47,840 bases of DNA from Burkholderia sp. (GCA_031253835.1 JAIRVP010000018.1:1-47840); one strand, 5' to 3'; counted from the first letter of the stretch, positions 25,381 through 34,257 are shown. Translations and numbers: made by a program. Notes: generated from the sequence alone by a model not told the origin.

Positions 25381-25788
25381 CTACCGCGGCACGGCGGTCA
25401 GCTCGATGATGCGTTCCGGCCGCCGTCCGTGGCCGGGCCAGTATGTGCTGCCGTACATCCTGTGAACGGGCCCGAACAGCGCGTCGCTCGGAGCCGGCGC
25501 GGCGAAGCCCTTCTCGATCACCATGTAGCCCGCGCGCAGCGCGAACGCCGGATGGTTGCCGCCGGGGCGGCTGTCGAAACCGGCGAAGCCGTCGCCGGCT
25601 TCCGGCATCGCATTGACGAGCGACGCGTTGCTGCGCGTGATCTGGTCGGGCGAGATCGGCCCGCCGCCGGCGAGGCGCGACGCCTCGCGGTTCTTGCCGT
25701 CGGTGTCGACCGTGCTGTCGTGCGTGTCGTCGTTGTCTAGCTCGATGCTGCGCGGGTGCACACGACCTGTTTGACCGGATGATTCCAT
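25381..25788 (-). CDS. Hypothetical protein
   Basis: 135 residues. The start at 25788 is behind AGGAGA; an upstream in-frame ATG at 25902 lacks such a site and adds an arginine-rich stretch. The N-terminal third is polar and likely disordered (SIELDNDDTHDSTVDTDGKN). The rest is more ordered, with PISPDQITRSNASLVNAM, HPAFALRAGYMVIEKGF and MYGSTYWPGHGRRPERI. No membrane segment or signal peptide. No family recognised. Confidence 0.55.
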   Translation of the reverse strand: MESSGQTGRVHPRSIELDNDDTHDSTVDTDGKNREASRLAGGGPISPDQITRSNASLVNAMPEAGDGFAGFDSRPGGNHPAFALRAGYMVIEKGFAAPAPSDALFGPVHRMYGSTYWPGHGRRPERIIELTAVPR

Positions 25789-26065
25789 CGCGGCTCTCCT
25801 GGCGGCGAAACGCTCCGGATCGAAGCAAATCCCGTTCCGGGCACGACGGGAAAAGGCGCGCGGGCGATCGCCGCGGTCGCGCGACGCGCACTGATTTGTC
25901 ATGATTTATTTCAGCTAGAAGACGCGTTTTCTACAGAGTATGATTCTTTTCCTGCGAAGCGGCGACAGGGGATGCAGTCTCGCCGCCTCTGCCCGCGCCA
26001 GGGCGCCGCAGCACCCTTAAAGACGGGTAGTGAACAACAAACAAGGGACTAGAGGTGGCGGATTC

Positions 26066-26299
26066 ATGCAAGCGACTACTGCCTTCACGCACCGCGGTTA
26101 TCTGTTGAACTGCGCGCCCGCGCGCGCCAGCGATGGTTCGTTCAAGCCCTACGTCGTGATCTCCCGATCAAGCGACGGGGAGTTGGTTGCGAACCGTTTT
26201 TTTCCGATCGAGCTCCAGTTCAACGACGAAGGCGACGCGATCGCGCACGCGCGCGACTGGGCCGTGCGCTGGATCGACGCGAGCAGCATCACGATGTGA
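26066..26299 (+). CDS. Small conserved-looking hypothetical protein
   Basis: 77 residues, MQATTAFTHRGYLLNCAPA then FKPYVVISRSSDG, NRFFPIELQFNDEGDAIAHA and RDWAVRWID. The ATG at 26066 was chosen because AGAGGTGG precedes it; the frame stays open 12 codons further upstream from a GTG. The pattern looks like a compact alpha/beta fold of a kind that recurs as small soluble proteins in Burkholderia (recollection only). It has its own upstream AT-rich region (about 25903-25955). Function unknown. Confidence 0.65.
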   Translation: MQATTAFTHRGYLLNCAPARASDGSFKPYVVISRSSDGELVANRFFPIELQFNDEGDAIAHARDWAVRWIDASSITM

Positions 26300-26436
26300 C
26301 GCCGCCGCGCTCGCGCAGCGCCGGCCGTCCGGCCGATCCCCGGTGTGCCGCCCCCGAGCAAAAAACGCGGTAATCTTGTGGAACCCGTCACTTTATTAGC
26401 GGCCGTGCGTCCGAGCGCGGCTGCCTGCATTGGCAT

Positions 26437-27357
26437 ATGTCGACATCACCCGCCCGTCAGTGGGGCCTCGAAGAAATCGTCGCCGGCTTGCGCGAGTCGC
26501 GCGAGGAACTCCATCGCACGCGCCATCCGCGCGGCATCCGTGAACTGCCGTCGCGCGATGCGATCTGCAAGATTGTGACCGGCCTGCGCGCGTCGATGTT
26601 TCCGACGCACTACGGCGCGCCGGACCTGACCGACGAAAGCGTCGACTACTACGTCGGCCACACGCTCGAAAGCACGCTGCGCATCCTGTCCGAGCAGATC
26701 CGCCGTGCGCTGCCGTTCCTGCCCGAGCATGTCGATACGCCGTTCGCGGAACTCGACGAACGCGCGTTCGAGATCGCGCGCGAATTCGGCCGGCAGTTGC
26801 CGGCGGTGCGCGCGCTGCTCGTCAGCGACATCCAGGCCGCGTACGCGGGCGATCCGGCCGCGCAGCACATCACCGAGATCCTGCTCTGCTACCCCGGCGT
26901 GCTGGCGATGATGCACCATCGGCTCGCGCACGCGCTGCACCAGCTCGGTGTGCCGCTGCTCGCGCGATTCATCAATGAAATCGCCCACTCGGCCACCGGC
27001 ATCGACATCCACCCGGGCGCGCAGATCGGCCCGAGCTTCTTCATCGATCACGGCACCGGTGTCGTGATCGGCGAAACCGCGATCATCGGCGAGCGGGTGC
27101 GCGTGTACCAGGCCGTCACGCTCGGCGCGAAGAGTTTCCCGGCCGATGGCGAAGGCGCGCTGGTGAAGGGCAATGCGCGGCACCCGATCGTCGAGGACGA
27201 CGTGGTGATCTACGCGGGCGCGACCATTCTCGGCCGCGTGACGATCGGGCGCGGCTCGGTGATCGGCGGCAACGTGTGGCTCACGCACAGCGTGCCGGCC
27301 GGCACGAGCGTCGCGCAGGGCAAGGTTCGCGAAGGCGGGAGCGCCGAGAAGCCGTAA
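26437..27357 (+). CDS. epsC: Serine O-acetyltransferase (EpsC/CysE type)
   Basis: 306 residues. Makes O-acetylserine from serine and acetyl-CoA, the first committed step to cysteine. N-terminal helical domain to about residue 165. The left-handed beta-helix follows from GIDIHPGAQIGPSFFIDHGT to VTIGRGSVIGGNVWLTHSVP, with the catalytic His/Asp region FIDHGTGVVIGET. The long N-terminal domain (HTLESTLRILSEQIRRAL) fits the EpsC-type length of about 300 rather than the 273 of E. coli CysE. No strong ribosome-binding site precedes ATG 26437. Single gene; the rest of the cysteine pathway is elsewhere. Confidence 0.9.
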   Translation: MSTSPARQWGLEEIVAGLRESREELHRTRHPRGIRELPSRDAICKIVTGLRASMFPTHYGAPDLTDESVDYYVGHTLESTLRILSEQIRRALPFLPEHVDTPFAELDERAFEIAREFGRQLPAVRALLVSDIQAAYAGDPAAQHITEILLCYPGVLAMMHHRLAHALHQLGVPLLARFINEIAHSATGIDIHPGAQIGPSFFIDHGTGVVIGETAIIGERVRVYQAVTLGAKSFPADGEGALVKGNARHPIVEDDVVIYAGATILGRVTIGRGSVIGGNVWLTHSVPAGTSVAQGKVREGGSAEKP

Positions 27358-27406
27358 CGCGGCGGGCGGCGGCGCGCCCGGTTCGCACGGGCGCGTGCCG
27401 TGTGCG

Positions 27407-28210
27407 TCAGTGCTTGCCGGCCGGCGAGCGGTGCTTGTACAGCACGTCCTGGTCGACGCGGATCAGGTTCTGCCCCGCATCGACGACGAAATCCACGCCG
27501 TTGTACGCGTTGCCGGTCAGCAGCAGGATCGCGCTCGCGACGTCGTCGGGGCCGGCGATGCGTGCGAGCGGCGTCGACGCGCGGCTCGCGTGCTCGAAGT
27601 CGGCCTGCGTCTGGTCGTCGCTCGGCAGCATCAGCCCGGGGAACACCGCGTTCACGCGCAGCACCGGGGCGGACGACAGCGCGAGCATCTGCGTGAGGTT
27701 GCCGAGCGCGGCCTTCGCGACCGTGTAGCTGAAGTGGTCGCGGTGGAAGTTTTCCTTGATCTTCTGGTCGACCACGTTCACGACGACACCCTGCGTGCCG
27801 GCAGCGCGCGCCCGTTCGTAGAACGCGCGCGTGAGCAGGATCGGCGCGCGGCAGTTGACGGCCCACGCCTGGTCGAACGCCGCGAGGTCGAAGCTCGGGA
27901 AATGGTCCTGCCAGAACACCGACGCGTTGTTGACCAGCACGTCGAGGCGCCCGAAGCGCGCATACACCTGGTCGATCAGCGCGGTGATCTGCGCGGCATC
28001 CGACAGGTCGGCCTGCAGCGCGACCGCATCGTGCCCGCGCTCGGCAATCGAGCGCGCGGCCGCCTGCGCGGCATCGGCCGAACGGTCGTAATGCACCGCG
28101 GTGCGATAGCCATGCTTCGCGAAATACTCGGCGAACGCGCGCCCGGCCCGGCGCGCGGCGCCGGTCACGAGCACGACGGGCGCGTGCGCCGCTTGCTTCG
28201 TCTGCGCCAT
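27407..28210 (-). CDS. SDR-family pteridine reductase-like protein (FolM type)
   Basis: 267 residues. Cofactor motif VTGAARRAGRAFAEYF, of the TGxxxRxG form seen in pteridine reductases and FolM; NNASVFWQD; catalytic Tyr/Lys in HFSYTVAKAALGNL. Its start overlaps the folE stop by one base (TGATG), so translation is coupled. FolM reduces dihydromonapterin (and dihydrofolate) to tetrahydro forms, and its substrate derives from the FolE product, so the pairing supports a tetrahydropterin-making role. Such a pterin is the cofactor of bacterial phenylalanine hydroxylase. Substrate inferred from context; a general SDR role cannot be excluded. Confidence 0.8.
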   Translation of the reverse strand: MAQTKQAAHAPVVLVTGAARRAGRAFAEYFAKHGYRTAVHYDRSADAAQAAARSIAERGHDAVALQADLSDAAQITALIDQVYARFGRLDVLVNNASVFWQDHFPSFDLAAFDQAWAVNCRAPILLTRAFYERARAAGTQGVVVNVVDQKIKENFHRDHFSYTVAKAALGNLTQMLALSSAPVLRVNAVFPGLMLPSDDQTQADFEHASRASTPLARIAGPDDVASAILLLTGNAYNGVDFVVDAGQNLIRVDQDVLYKHRSPAGKH

Positions 28211-28845
28211 CAGGTGTTCGTCAGGTTGACTGAAGAAGGATTGGCGACGATCGACAGGAATTCGCGCCGCGTCGACGGATCGGTGCGGAACGTGCCGAGC
28301 ATGCGCGACGTAACCATCTCGACGCCCGGCTTGTGCACGCCGCGCGTGGAGATGCACTGGTGCGCGGCTTCGAGGATCACGCCGACGCCCTTCGGCTGCA
28401 GCACGTCGAACAGCGTATCGGCGATCTGCACGGTCATCTTTTCCTGGATCTGCAGGCGCTTCGCGAATGCGTCGACGAGGCGCGCGAGCTTCGAGATCCC
28501 GACCACGCGATGGTTCGGCAGATACGCGACGTGCGCGCGGCCGATGATCGGCACCATGTGGTGCTCGCAGTAGCTCTCGAAGCGGATGTCCTTCAGCACG
28601 ATCATCTCGTCGTAGCCGTCGACTTCGCTGAACGTGCGCGCGAGGATGTCGCGCGGCTCCAGCGCATAGCCGGCAAAGAACTGCTCGTACGCACGCACGA
28701 CGCGCGCGGGCGTATCGATCAGGCCTTCGCGGGCGGGATCGTCGCCGGCCCAGCGCAACAGCACGCGGACGGCGTCTTCTGCTTCTTCACGGCTCGGCCG
28801 CGATGCGGCCGGCTCGGGCTGCGCGGATTTCTTACCTTTACCCAT
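28210..28845 (-). CDS. folE: GTP cyclohydrolase I (type IA)
   Basis: 211 residues. Converts GTP to 7,8-dihydroneopterin triphosphate, the entry to folate and tetrahydropterin synthesis. Zinc ligands are the Cys and His of [10 protein letters not shown] and the Cys of HQCISTRGV, with GTP-binding residues in [18 protein letters not shown]. The N-terminal 20 residues are a lysine/proline-rich extension. Coupled by a TGATG overlap to the FolM-like reductase. Burkholderia genomes often carry more than one folE, so this copy may serve pterin-cofactor rather than folate synthesis (inference). Confidence 0.93.
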   Translation of the reverse strand: MGKGKKSAQPEPAASRPSREEAEDAVRVLLRWAGDDPAREGLIDTPARVVRAYEQFFAGYALEPRDILARTFSEVDGYDEMIVLKDIRFESYCEHHMVPIIGRAHVAYLPNHRVVGISKLARLVDAFAKRLQIQEKMTVQIADTLFDVLQPKGVGVILEAAHQCISTRGVHKPGVEMVTSRMLGTFRTDPSTRREFLSIVANPSSVNLTNT

Positions 28846-28941
28846 GTAGTGGCTCCATCGAAGGCCGCCTGCGGCGGCCGGTATCCGGCCATTGTTTCAT
28901 GCTTTCGCGGGGCGTGCGTGCGGCCGGCCGCTCACCCTTCT

Positions 28942-29868
28942 TCACTTCGGCCATTCGTCCTGTTCGTCGTTGAACAGCGACGCGACGACGCCGCGCAGCC
29001 ACGCGGTGCGCGGATCGTTGTGGTACTTGCGGTGCCAGTGCTGCTTCAGGTCGAAGCGCGGCAGCGCGAGCGGCGGCTCGACGGGCACGATGAACGCGTG
29101 CTCGGCCGCATACGCATAGCCGATCGCGTGCGGCACCGTCGCGATCAGGTCGGTACGGCTCAGGATGAACGGCAGGCTCATGAAGTGCGGCGTCTCGAGC
29201 ACCGCGCGGCGCTGCATGCGCTGCTTCGCGAGATATTTCTCGAGCACCTCCTGGCTGCGGCCTTCGGCGCGCACCACCGCGTGCCCGCACGCGAGGAATT
29301 GCTCGACCGTGAACGGCGGCGCCTGCTCGAACGGATGGCCACGCCGCATCAGGCACACGAACCGGTGCGTGAACAACCGCTGCTGGAAGAAGTTGTTGCC
29401 GTCGAGGTCGGGGAAGTAGCCGACCGCGAGATCGATCGACCCGGCTTCGAGGCCGCGACCGACTTCGTCGTGCGCGAGCGAGACCGAGCGCAGGTTCGCG
29501 TGCGGCGCGCGCGTCGCGAACGCCTGCAGCAGCTTCGGCAGGAACACGATCTCGCCGACGTCCGACAGCGCGATCGAGAACGTATGCGTGCTCGCGGCCG
29601 GGTCGAAGTCGTGCGGCGCGACGAGGCCGCGCTCGATCTGCGCGAGTGCGTCGCGGGCGGCCGGCAGCAGCGCGAGCGCGCGCGGCGTCGGCTCCATCCC
29701 GCGCGACGTGCGCACGAACAGCGGATCGCCGAAGTACTCCCGCAGCCGGCCGAGCGCGGTGCTCACGCGCGGCTGGCTCACGCCGAGCAGGTCGCCCGCG
29801 CGGCTCACGTTGCGGGTGTCGTCGAGCGCGACGAGGTAGGGAATCAGGTTCAGATCGAGCGTATCCAT
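28942..29868 (-). CDS. LysR-family regulator, divergent from pobA
   Basis: 308 residues. Winged HTH about 5-65: LVALDDTRNVSRAGDLL, then VSQPRVSTALGRLREYFGDP, LFVRTSRGMEPTPRA. The effector-binding domain follows from about 95 (STHTFSIALSDVGEIVFLPK), in the NodD/DntR-like subgroup. It lies 116 bases from, and divergent to, pobA, so it is probably the activator of 4-hydroxybenzoate hydroxylase in response to 4-hydroxybenzoate (context inference). PobR proteins in Acinetobacter and Pseudomonas belong to the IclR and AraC families, so a LysR-type pobA regulator is a different solution. Confidence 0.88.
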   Translation of the reverse strand: MDTLDLNLIPYLVALDDTRNVSRAGDLLGVSQPRVSTALGRLREYFGDPLFVRTSRGMEPTPRALALLPAARDALAQIERGLVAPHDFDPAASTHTFSIALSDVGEIVFLPKLLQAFATRAPHANLRSVSLAHDEVGRGLEAGSIDLAVGYFPDLDGNNFFQQRLFTHRFVCLMRRGHPFEQAPPFTVEQFLACGHAVVRAEGRSQEVLEKYLAKQRMQRRAVLETPHFMSLPFILSRTDLIATVPHAIGYAYAAEHAFIVPVEPPLALPRFDLKQHWHRKYHNDPRTAWLRGVVASLFNDEQDEWPK

Positions 29869-29984
29869 CGCCGGGTCGATATCTTCAAAACGTATACAAC
29901 ATATCTCCTGAATCGCGTTGCCGCATAGTCGGGAAAGCGCTCAAATGTGTTCCACGATTCGAATTAATGTTCAGGAGACGAACA
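29869..29984. promoter_or_regulatory. lysR-pobA divergent promoter region
   Basis: 116 bases. The lysR-proximal half is AT-rich (TTCAAAACGTATACAACATA, from about 29883), the likely LysR-protein binding zone and promoters. Directly before pobA, TGTTC (29968-29972) and GAACA (29980-29984) form an inverted repeat whose 7-base loop is AGGAGAC, i.e. the ribosome-binding site; the stem is short and its importance is uncertain. Confidence 0.45.
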
Positions 29985-31217
29985 ATGCGCACCCAAGTCG
30001 CGATCATCGGCGCCGGTCCGTCCGGCCTTCTGCTGTCCCATCTGCTGCGCCTGCAAGGCGTCGATTCCATCCTCGTCGAAGCGCGTTCGCGTGAGTATTG
30101 CGAGAACCGCATCCGCGCCGGCGTGCTGGAGCAGGGCACGGTCGACACGCTGAACGAAGCCGGCCTCGGCGAGCGGATGCGCCGCGAAGGGCTCGAACAC
30201 CACGGCATCGAGTTGCTGTTCGACGGCCAGCGCCATCGCATCGACCTGTCCGAGCTGACCGGCGGGCGCGCGATCACCGTCTACAGCCAGCACGAAGTCG
30301 TGCGCGACCTGATCGCGGCCGGCGTCGAGCATGGCCATGCGATGCATTTCGAGGTCAGCGACGTCGCGCTGCACGACGTCGAGGGCGAACACCCGTTCGT
30401 CACGTTCAAGCACGCGGACGGCCGCGCGGACCGCATCGACTGCGACTACATCGCCGGCTGCGACGGCTTCCACGGCATCGCGCGCCAGACGATCCCGGCC
30501 GAGCGGCTGAATACGTTCGAGCGCGTCTACCCGTTCGCGTGGCTCGGCATCCTTGCCGACGCGGCGCCGTCGCTCGACGAGCTCGTGTACGCGCACCACG
30601 ACAACGGCTTCGCGCTGTTCTCGATGCGTTCGCCGACGGTCACGCGCCTGTACCTGCAGTGCAAGCCCGACGAAGACCTCGCCGAATGGTCCGACACGCG
30701 GATCTGGGACGAACTGCACACGCGCTTCTCGAACGACACGGGCTGGACGCCGACCGAGGGCCGGATCACGCAGAAGAGCGTGACGCCGATGCGCAGCTTC
30801 GTGTCCGAGACGATGCAGCACGGGCGCCTGTTCCTCGCCGGCGACGCCGCGCACATCGTGCCGCCGACCGGCGCGAAGGGGATGAACCTCGCGGTGGCCG
30901 ACGTCCGCGCGCTGTCCCGCGTGCTCGGTGCGCGCTACCGGACGGGCGACGCGACGCCGCTCGACACCTATTCGGCGACCTGCCTCGAACGCGTGTGGCG
31001 CGCCGAGCACTTCTCGTACTTCATGACGAACATGCTGCATTCGTCGCCGGAAGATTCGCCGTTCGTCAATCGCCTGAAGTTTGCCGAGCTGAAATACGTG
31101 ACGCACTCGCGGGCCGCCGCGCAGTCGCTCGCCGAAAACTACGTCGGCTTGCCGTTCGACGACGCGACGGCCCCCGAGGGAACCCGCCTTGACAACGCGC
31201 TGTGCGCGACTCTATGA
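29985..31217 (+). CDS. pobA: 4-hydroxybenzoate 3-monooxygenase
   Basis: 410 residues; about 16 longer than the Pseudomonas enzyme, the extra being a C-terminal tail. FAD/NADPH flavoprotein making protocatechuate from 4-hydroxybenzoate. Motifs: IIGAGPSGLLLSHLL (FAD), DYIAGCDGFHG (NAD(P)H/FAD) and LFLAGDAAHIVPPTGAKG (FAD). The substrate-binding triad of the family is kept: Tyr in LVYAHH, Ser/Arg in FALFSMRS and Tyr in TRLYLQ. AGGAGA precedes the ATG. Controlled by the divergent LysR gene, and followed 143 bases later by the pca genes that degrade its downstream products. Confidence 0.96.
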   Translation: MRTQVAIIGAGPSGLLLSHLLRLQGVDSILVEARSREYCENRIRAGVLEQGTVDTLNEAGLGERMRREGLEHHGIELLFDGQRHRIDLSELTGGRAITVYSQHEVVRDLIAAGVEHGHAMHFEVSDVALHDVEGEHPFVTFKHADGRADRIDCDYIAGCDGFHGIARQTIPAERLNTFERVYPFAWLGILADAAPSLDELVYAHHDNGFALFSMRSPTVTRLYLQCKPDEDLAEWSDTRIWDELHTRFSNDTGWTPTEGRITQKSVTPMRSFVSETMQHGRLFLAGDAAHIVPPTGAKGMNLAVADVRALSRVLGARYRTGDATPLDTYSATCLERVWRAEHFSYFMTNMLHSSPEDSPFVNRLKFAELKYVTHSRAAAQSLAENYVGLPFDDATAPEGTRLDNALCATL

Positions 31218-31360
31218 TCGGCCCATCGTTCGCTAATCGAATCTAGGTTCGATTGGCGAACAAATACCGGGATCGACATCGGCCCCGGCGCGGCACGCGG
31301 CACGCGCGTGTCCCCTCGACAGGCCGCGCATCGAGCCGCGGGTTCGTATCAGGAAGAGAC

Positions 31361-32074
31361 ATGGTCAACAAGATTTTCGAATCGCTCCAGTCGGCGGTCG
31401 CCGACATCCACGATGGCGCGACAATCATGATCGGCGGCTTCGGCACGGCCGGCATGCCGTCCGAGCTGATCGACGCGCTGATCGAACAGGGCGCGCGCGA
31501 CCTGACGATCGTCAACAACAACGCGGGCAACGGCGAGACGGGCCTCGCGGCGCTGCTGAAGGCGAAGCAGGTGCGCAAGATCATCTGCTCGTTCCCGCGC
31601 CAGAGCGATTCGCAGGTGTTCGACGGGCTGTACCGCGCGGGCGAGATCGAGCTGGAGCTCGTGCCGCAGGGCAACCTCGCGGAGCGCATCCGCGCGGCGG
31701 GCGCCGGCATCGGCGGCTTCTTCACGCCGACGGGTTACGGCACCAAGCTCGCGGAAGGCAAGGAAACGCGCGTGATCGACGGCAAGCAGTACGTGTTCGA
31801 GACACCGATCCACGCCGATTTCGCGCTCGTGAAGGCGTACAAGGGCGATCGCTGGGGCAACCTCGTGTATCGCAAGACCGCGCGCAACTTCGGGCCGATC
31901 ATGGCCAGCGCCGCGAAGGTCGCGATCGTGCAGGTGTCGGAAGTCGTGCCGCTCGGCGCGCTGAACCCGGAACACATCGTGACGCCGGGCATTTTCGTCC
32001 AGCGCGTCGTCGAAGTGCCGCAGGCCGCGCATGCGGCCGAGCTCGCCGCCGAACACGCATCGCAAGCCGCCTGA
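31361..32074 (+). CDS. pcaI: 3-oxoadipate CoA-transferase, subunit A
   Basis: 237 residues. With PcaJ it moves CoA from succinyl-CoA to beta-ketoadipate. Glycine-rich opening DGATIMIGGFGTAGMPSELI is the subunit-A signature, and GIGGFFTPTGYGTKLAEGK is also diagnostic. The start at 31361 is behind AGGAAGAG; the longer frame from 31253 is rejected. Very similar acetoacetate CoA-transferase subunits exist, but the pca neighbours settle the assignment. A stable hairpin separates it from pcaJ. Confidence 0.93.
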   Translation: MVNKIFESLQSAVADIHDGATIMIGGFGTAGMPSELIDALIEQGARDLTIVNNNAGNGETGLAALLKAKQVRKIICSFPRQSDSQVFDGLYRAGEIELELVPQGNLAERIRAAGAGIGGFFTPTGYGTKLAEGKETRVIDGKQYVFETPIHADFALVKAYKGDRWGNLVYRKTARNFGPIMASAAKVAIVQVSEVVPLGALNPEHIVTPGIFVQRVVEVPQAAHAAELAAEHASQAA

Positions 32075-32088
32075 CCGAACTTTGTATG

Positions 32089-32124
32089 CGACCGGAGTAA
32101 GCGCTGAAGCGCCAACTCCGGTCG
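32089..32124 (+). other. Intercistronic hairpin between pcaI and pcaJ
   Basis: CGACCGGAGT (32089-32098) pairs perfectly with ACTCCGGTCG (32115-32124), and inside it GCGCT pairs with AGCGC, giving a long two-part stem. No T-run follows. The 64-base gap is unusual for subunits of one enzyme. It is likely an mRNA-processing or stability element, or a weak attenuator, that tunes the two subunits. Confidence 0.7.
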
Positions 32125-32138
32125 ACAGGAGACCCGAC

Positions 32139-32795
32139 ATGAAACGACTGACCCGCGATGAAATGGCCAAGCGCGTTGCCCAGGACATCCCCGAAGGCGC
32201 GTACGTGAACCTTGGCATCGGCGTGCCGACGCTGGTGGCGAACCACCTCGACCCGAGCAAGGAAATCTTCCTGCACAGCGAAAACGGCCTGCTCGGCATG
32301 GGCCCCGCACCCGCGCCCGGCGAGGAAGACGACGAACTGATCAACGCCGGCAAGCAGCACGTGACGCTGCTCACCGGCGGCGCGTATTTCCACCATTCCG
32401 ATTCGTTCGCGATGATGCGCGGCGGTCACCTCGACTACTGCGTGCTCGGCGCGTTCCAGGTGTCGGCGAACGGCGACCTCGCGAACTGGCACACGGGCGC
32501 ACCCGATGCGATTCCGGCCGTCGGCGGCGCGATGGATCTCGCGATCGGCGCGAAGCAGGTGTTCGTGATGATGGAGCACCTGACGAAGCAGGGCGAAAGC
32601 AAGATCGTCGCGCAGTGCTCGTATCCGGTCACCGGCGTGCAATGCGTGAGCCGTATCTATACGGATCTCGCGGTGCTCGACGTGACGGCCGACGGCCTCG
32701 CGGTGAGCGAGATCTTCACCGACCTGTCGTTCGACGAACTGCAGAAGCTGACCGGCGTGCCGCTGATCGACGCGACGCAGAAGGCGGCTGCCTGA
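32139..32795 (+). CDS. pcaJ: 3-oxoadipate CoA-transferase, subunit B
   Basis: 218 residues. Carries the catalytic glutamate in SENGLLGMGPAPAPG, the subunit-B signature, and NLGIGVPTLVANHL near the start. ACAGGAGACCCGAC precedes ATG 32139. It follows pcaI after the hairpin and precedes pcaB by 88 bases. The thiolase PcaF, which would take the product beta-ketoadipyl-CoA to acetyl-CoA and succinyl-CoA, is not in the window. Confidence 0.93.
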   Translation: MKRLTRDEMAKRVAQDIPEGAYVNLGIGVPTLVANHLDPSKEIFLHSENGLLGMGPAPAPGEEDDELINAGKQHVTLLTGGAYFHHSDSFAMMRGGHLDYCVLGAFQVSANGDLANWHTGAPDAIPAVGGAMDLAIGAKQVFVMMEHLTKQGESKIVAQCSYPVTGVQCVSRIYTDLAVLDVTADGLAVSEIFTDLSFDELQKLTGVPLIDATQKAAA

Positions 32796-32883
32796 ACCCC
32801 CGGCGTGCCGGCGCGTGCGCTCGCGCGCAGCCCGGCACGCTTGGGCGGACAATAGGCGCACGCCGTTTCCCCTATCCGATGCC

Positions 32884-34257
32884 ATGCTCGAAGACAGCGC
32901 CCGCCTGACCTCCCTCATCTGCGGCACCGAGCCGCTCAACCGGATCTGGTCGCCCCGCGCGACGATCCAGCGGATGCTCGACGTCGAGGCCGCGCTCGCG
33001 CGTGCGCTCGCCGCGCAGCAGGTGATTCCCGCCGCCGCGGTCGCGCCGATCGAACGCGCATGCGACGCCGGCCGGCTCGATGCCGACGCGCTCGCGCACG
33101 GCGCGGCGCTCGGCGGCAATCTCGCGATTCCGCTCGTCAAGCAGCTCACCGCGCAGGTGAAGGCCGACGACCCCGAGGCCGCGAAGTTCGTGCACTGGGG
33201 CGCGACAAGCCAGGACATCATCGATACCGCGACCGTGCTGCAGTTGCGCGACACGCTCGACGTGCTGGAGCCGATGCTCGACGAAGCATGCGCGTCGCTC
33301 GCGGCGCTCGCGCGCACGCATCGCGCGACGCCGATGATCGGCCGCACGTGGCTGCAGCAGGCGCTGCCGATCACGCTCGGCCTGAAATTCGCCCAATGGC
33401 TCGATGCGCTGCTGCGCCACCGCACGCGCTTCGCCGAATTGCGCGAGCGCGTGCTCGTGCTGCAGTTCGGCGGCGCGGCCGGCACGCTCGCGAGCCTGCG
33501 CGAGCAGGCGGCCGGTGTCACGGCTGCGCTCGCGGCCGACCTGCAGCTCGCGGCGCCGGCCGTGCCGTGGCACACGCAGCGCGACCGCATCGCGGAGGCC
33601 GCATCCTGTTTCGGCATGCTGACGGGTACGCTCGGCAAGATCGCGCGCGACGTGTCGCTGCAGATGCAGACCGAAGTCGGCGAGCTCGGCGAGCCGGCCG
33701 CCGCCGGCAAGGGCGGCTCGTCGACGATGCCGCACAAGCGCAACCCGGTCGGCTGCGCAGCCGTGCTGACGGCGGCCGTACGTGCGCCGGGCCTCGTCGC
33801 GACCGTGTTCGCGGGGATGGTGCAGGAACACGAGCGCGCGCTCGGCGGCTGGCAGGCCGAATGGGATGCGCTGCCGGACCTCGCGCGCCTGACGGGCGGC
33901 GCGCTCGCGCAGATCGCCCAGATCGTCGCGGGCCTCGACGTCAATACCGAACGCCTTGCCGCGAACCTCGACCTGACGCACGGGCTGATCCTCGGCGAAG
34001 CCGTGATGCTCGCGCTCGGCGACCGCATCGGCCGGCTCGATGCGCACCATGTCGTCGAGCACGCGTCGAAGGAAGCGCTGCGCACCGGCGCGACGCTGTT
34101 CGACGTGCTTGCCGCCGATGCGACCGTGTCGGCCCACCTGTCGCGCGACGCGCTCGCGCGGCTGCTCGATCCCGCACATTACGTCGGCGAGGCGCAGGCC
34201 TGTGTCGACGCCGTGCTCGCGCTGCATGCGGGCACGATCCAACCAGGAGAACATTGA
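32884..34257 (+). CDS. pcaB: 3-carboxy-cis,cis-muconate cycloisomerase
   Basis: 457 residues of the fumarase/aspartase superfamily. Lactonises 3-carboxymuconate to 4-carboxymuconolactone. Superfamily signature GGSSTMPHKRNPVG at about 279-292; other conserved blocks are HWGATSQDIIDTA and GRTWLQQALPITLGLK. The ATG at 32884 (MLEDSARLTSLICG) gives the normal N-terminus, though the ribosome-binding site is weak. The stop overlaps the pcaD start in TGATG, so the two are coupled. Confidence 0.94.
   Translation: MLEDSARLTSLICGTEPLNRIWSPRATIQRMLDVEAALARALAAQQVIPAAAVAPIERACDAGRLDADALAHGAALGGNLAIPLVKQLTAQVKADDPEAAKFVHWGATSQDIIDTATVLQLRDTLDVLEPMLDEACASLAALARTHRATPMIGRTWLQQALPITLGLKFAQWLDALLRHRTRFAELRERVLVLQFGGAAGTLASLREQAAGVTAALAADLQLAAPAVPWHTQRDRIAEAASCFGMLTGTLGKIARDVSLQMQTEVGELGEPAAAGKGGSSTMPHKRNPVGCAAVLTAAVRAPGLVATVFAGMVQEHERALGGWQAEWDALPDLARLTGGALAQIAQIVAGLDVNTERLAANLDLTHGLILGEAVMLALGDRIGRLDAHHVVEHASKEALRTGATLFDVLAADATVSAHLSRDALARLLDPAHYVGEAQACVDAVLALHAGTIQPGEH

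Noticed and set aside
31361..32795. Assigning the CoA-transferase pair to acetoacetate metabolism
   Set aside because: The sequence alone cannot separate the two, but the genes lie inside a pobA-pca cluster, so the 3-oxoadipate role is far more likely.
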